50,059 nt of DNA from Candidatus Pacearchaeota archaeon (GTDB lineage: Archaea; Nanobdellota; Nanobdellia; Pacearchaeales; GW2011-AR1), in assembly GCA_018303885.1 (NCBI GenBank), contig JAGVXG010000003.1:1-50059 (forward strand), in the 5' to 3' direction. Of this stretch, positions 49,161 to 50,059 are shown piece after piece. A program made the translations under genes and the position numbers. A model generated the notes under the pieces. The model was not told where the DNA came from. It was given only the letters and a program-made list of their open reading frames with translations, and searched no databases. Positions within the stretch are counted from its first letter, which is position 1; the number at the start of each line of letters is the position of its first letter.

Positions 49161-50059
49161 AAATTAAAATAAATATAATCATCTCTATTTTAGCGTTTGT
49201 GCTATTCTTAAACGTAGTTTCTGCTGCGTTAAATGTATCATTGGCAGATCATGGTTCTAATATTAAAAATAAAAGTAGTGGCGCAATTTTAACTTCTGGA
49301 AATTTAAGGATTGAAGTTTATAGTGCTTCAAGCGGGGGAACTTTAATTTATAATGAGACTTTTGCAAGTGCAATTGTTAATGGTTCATGGAACGTAATGT
49401 TGGGTGAAAATTCATCAAACCCCCTGTCTCTTGAATTTGGAAAAATTTACTATAAAGATTATCTTATTAATGGGGAGAATGTGAACTTTACAAATTTAAC
49501 TGGATCAAATGTTGACAGGCAGTTTTTTTACGCGCCTTTGGGAGATATTGGGGGAGAAGATATCAATCAGTCAACAAACATAACAGCTTCATGGTTTATT
49601 GGAAATATAAATGGAACAGGAACAGTTTATGCACAATCAACAAAGAACCTTTCATTAGGGTATGATTTTGCAACTAATGGAACACTTATTAGCTGGGTGA
49701 ACGCAATTAATGGAACCTTAGCCTCGACTATTGCCGCAAACACCTTCGGAAATTTCAACCAAACATTCAACAGCACAACTTTATTTTTATGGAGTCTATT
49801 AAATCGGATTGGTATTGGAACAACAAGTCCGCAAAATGTATTGAATGTTTTAGGTGATATAAATGCAACCACGACCGTGTTTTCGCAGGGTAAGAACTTA
49901 TCTTTAGGATATGATTATGCACTTAATGCAAGTTCCTCTGGAATTTCATGGACTAACGCTATTAATGGAACTCTATTGAATTATACAGATGCGTTGAATG
50001 GGACTTTGGCTTTGAATTCTTCGTTGGCATCTTATGTTAAAACAATAAATTGGAATTCA
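49157..50059 (+). CDS. Large secreted protein, 5' part (cut by window end)
   Basis: 301 codons are present with no stop. A signal peptide is clear at residues 1-21 (IIISILAFVLFLNVVSA). The first domain (~22-150) has the feel of a small beta domain (LRIEVYSASSGGTLIYNETF). Then come repeats built on INGT, with KNLSLGYDFATNGTLISWVN echoed by NLSLGYDYALNASSSGISW, and the tail-fibre-like IGIGTTSPQNVLNVLGDI. The last motif is typical of fibre proteins with C-terminal chaperone domains. Many N-x-S/T sequons. Likely a surface adhesin. Confidence 0.85.
   Translation, partial: MKIKINIIISILAFVLFLNVVSAALNVSLADHGSNIKNKSSGAILTSGNLRIEVYSASSGGTLIYNETFASAIVNGSWNVMLGENSSNPLSLEFGKIYYKDYLINGENVNFTNLTGSNVDRQFFYAPLGDIGGEDINQSTNITASWFIGNINGTGTVYAQSTKNLSLGYDFATNGTLISWVNAINGTLASTIAANTFGNFNQTFNSTTLFLWSLLNRIGIGTTSPQNVLNVLGDINATTTVFSQGKNLSLGYDYALNASSSGISWTNAINGTLLNYTDALNGTLALNSSLASYVKTINWNS

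Overview
The window looks like part of an AT-rich archaeal genome, most likely a small-celled DPANN lineage of the Pacearchaeota/Woesearchaeota kind; the lineage is an inference from gene content, since no rRNA is present. Archaeal markers are aIF1A, a Dim2/Pno1-like KH protein, transcription factor E, ribosomal protein S17e, deoxyhypusine synthase, pyruvoyl-dependent arginine decarboxylase, the GatD/GatE amidotransferase, splicing endonuclease EndA, archaeal-type AsnRS/AspRS/ProRS/GlyRS and an intron-containing tRNA-Asn. Most genes have a TATA box 22-30 nt before the start codon (leaderless or nearly so). A minority (ftsZ, two very short ORFs, a zinc-ribbon protein) carry strong Shine-Dalgarno leaders. 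Mixed in are bacterial-looking genes: LeuRS, a short AlaRS without its C-terminal domain, MnmA fused to a SET domain, and a DisA-like diadenylate cyclase.

Layout. 1-6.7 kb is a surface/accessory region: the 3' part of a giant repeated LamG adhesin, an AbiEi/AbiEii toxin-antitoxin pair, and a membrane protein with a His-rich loop and PRC barrel. 6.8-9.9 kb is a translation/RNA cluster (DUF5679, DUF424, aIF1A, PNPOx-like, KH, wHTH, EEP phosphatase) ending in tRNA-Asn. 10-13.4 kb holds a kinase-fold protein, the SET-MnmA fusion and a nitroreductase. 13.5-24.7 kb is a long minus-strand run: hicBA, ftsZ, MBL hydrolase, acidic 29-aa peptide, asnS, a RelBE-like pair, aspS, arginine decarboxylase, gatE, a PRTase-like gene, gatD and a small membrane protein. 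24.8-33.4 kb carries an HTH_10 regulator, tRNA-Arg, a methyltransferase, an HtrA-like protease, proS, a DHH phosphoesterase, the DisA-like cyclase and deoxyhypusine synthase. 33.6-37.8 kb is rich in small membrane proteins and holds the TFE-rhomboid pair, a tandem hairpin array and a coiled-coil pair. 37.9-48.8 kb has alaS, vapBC, a transglutaminase-like lipoprotein or membrane protein, leuS, endA, a wHTH protein, S17e, a tRNA with anticodon CAU, a VanZ-like protein and glyS. The window ends in a small wHTH regulator overlapping a second large secreted protein.

How it fits together. Much of the window serves tRNA charging and maturation: six aminoacyl-tRNA synthetases, GatD plus GatE for Gln-tRNA, EndA for the split anticodon loop of tRNA-Asn, and MnmA for 2-thiouridine. 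Arginine decarboxylase makes agmatine, the precursor of polyamines, and deoxyhypusine synthase uses spermidine to modify aIF5A, so these two genes belong to one supply line. Four unrelated toxin-antitoxin pairs sit singly between housekeeping genes.

The observations most worth following are the five-unit tandem double-hairpin array with compensatory arm changes (36561-36790), the SET-MnmA fusion, the LamG gene with swapped cores between almost identical DNA flanks, a tRNA(CAU) with a non-canonical T-loop and G37, GatE lacking its AspRS-like insertion, the transposase-like N-terminal domain on GlyRS, the three-way-junction palindrome at 15594-15652, and the DisA-type cyclase in an archaeon.
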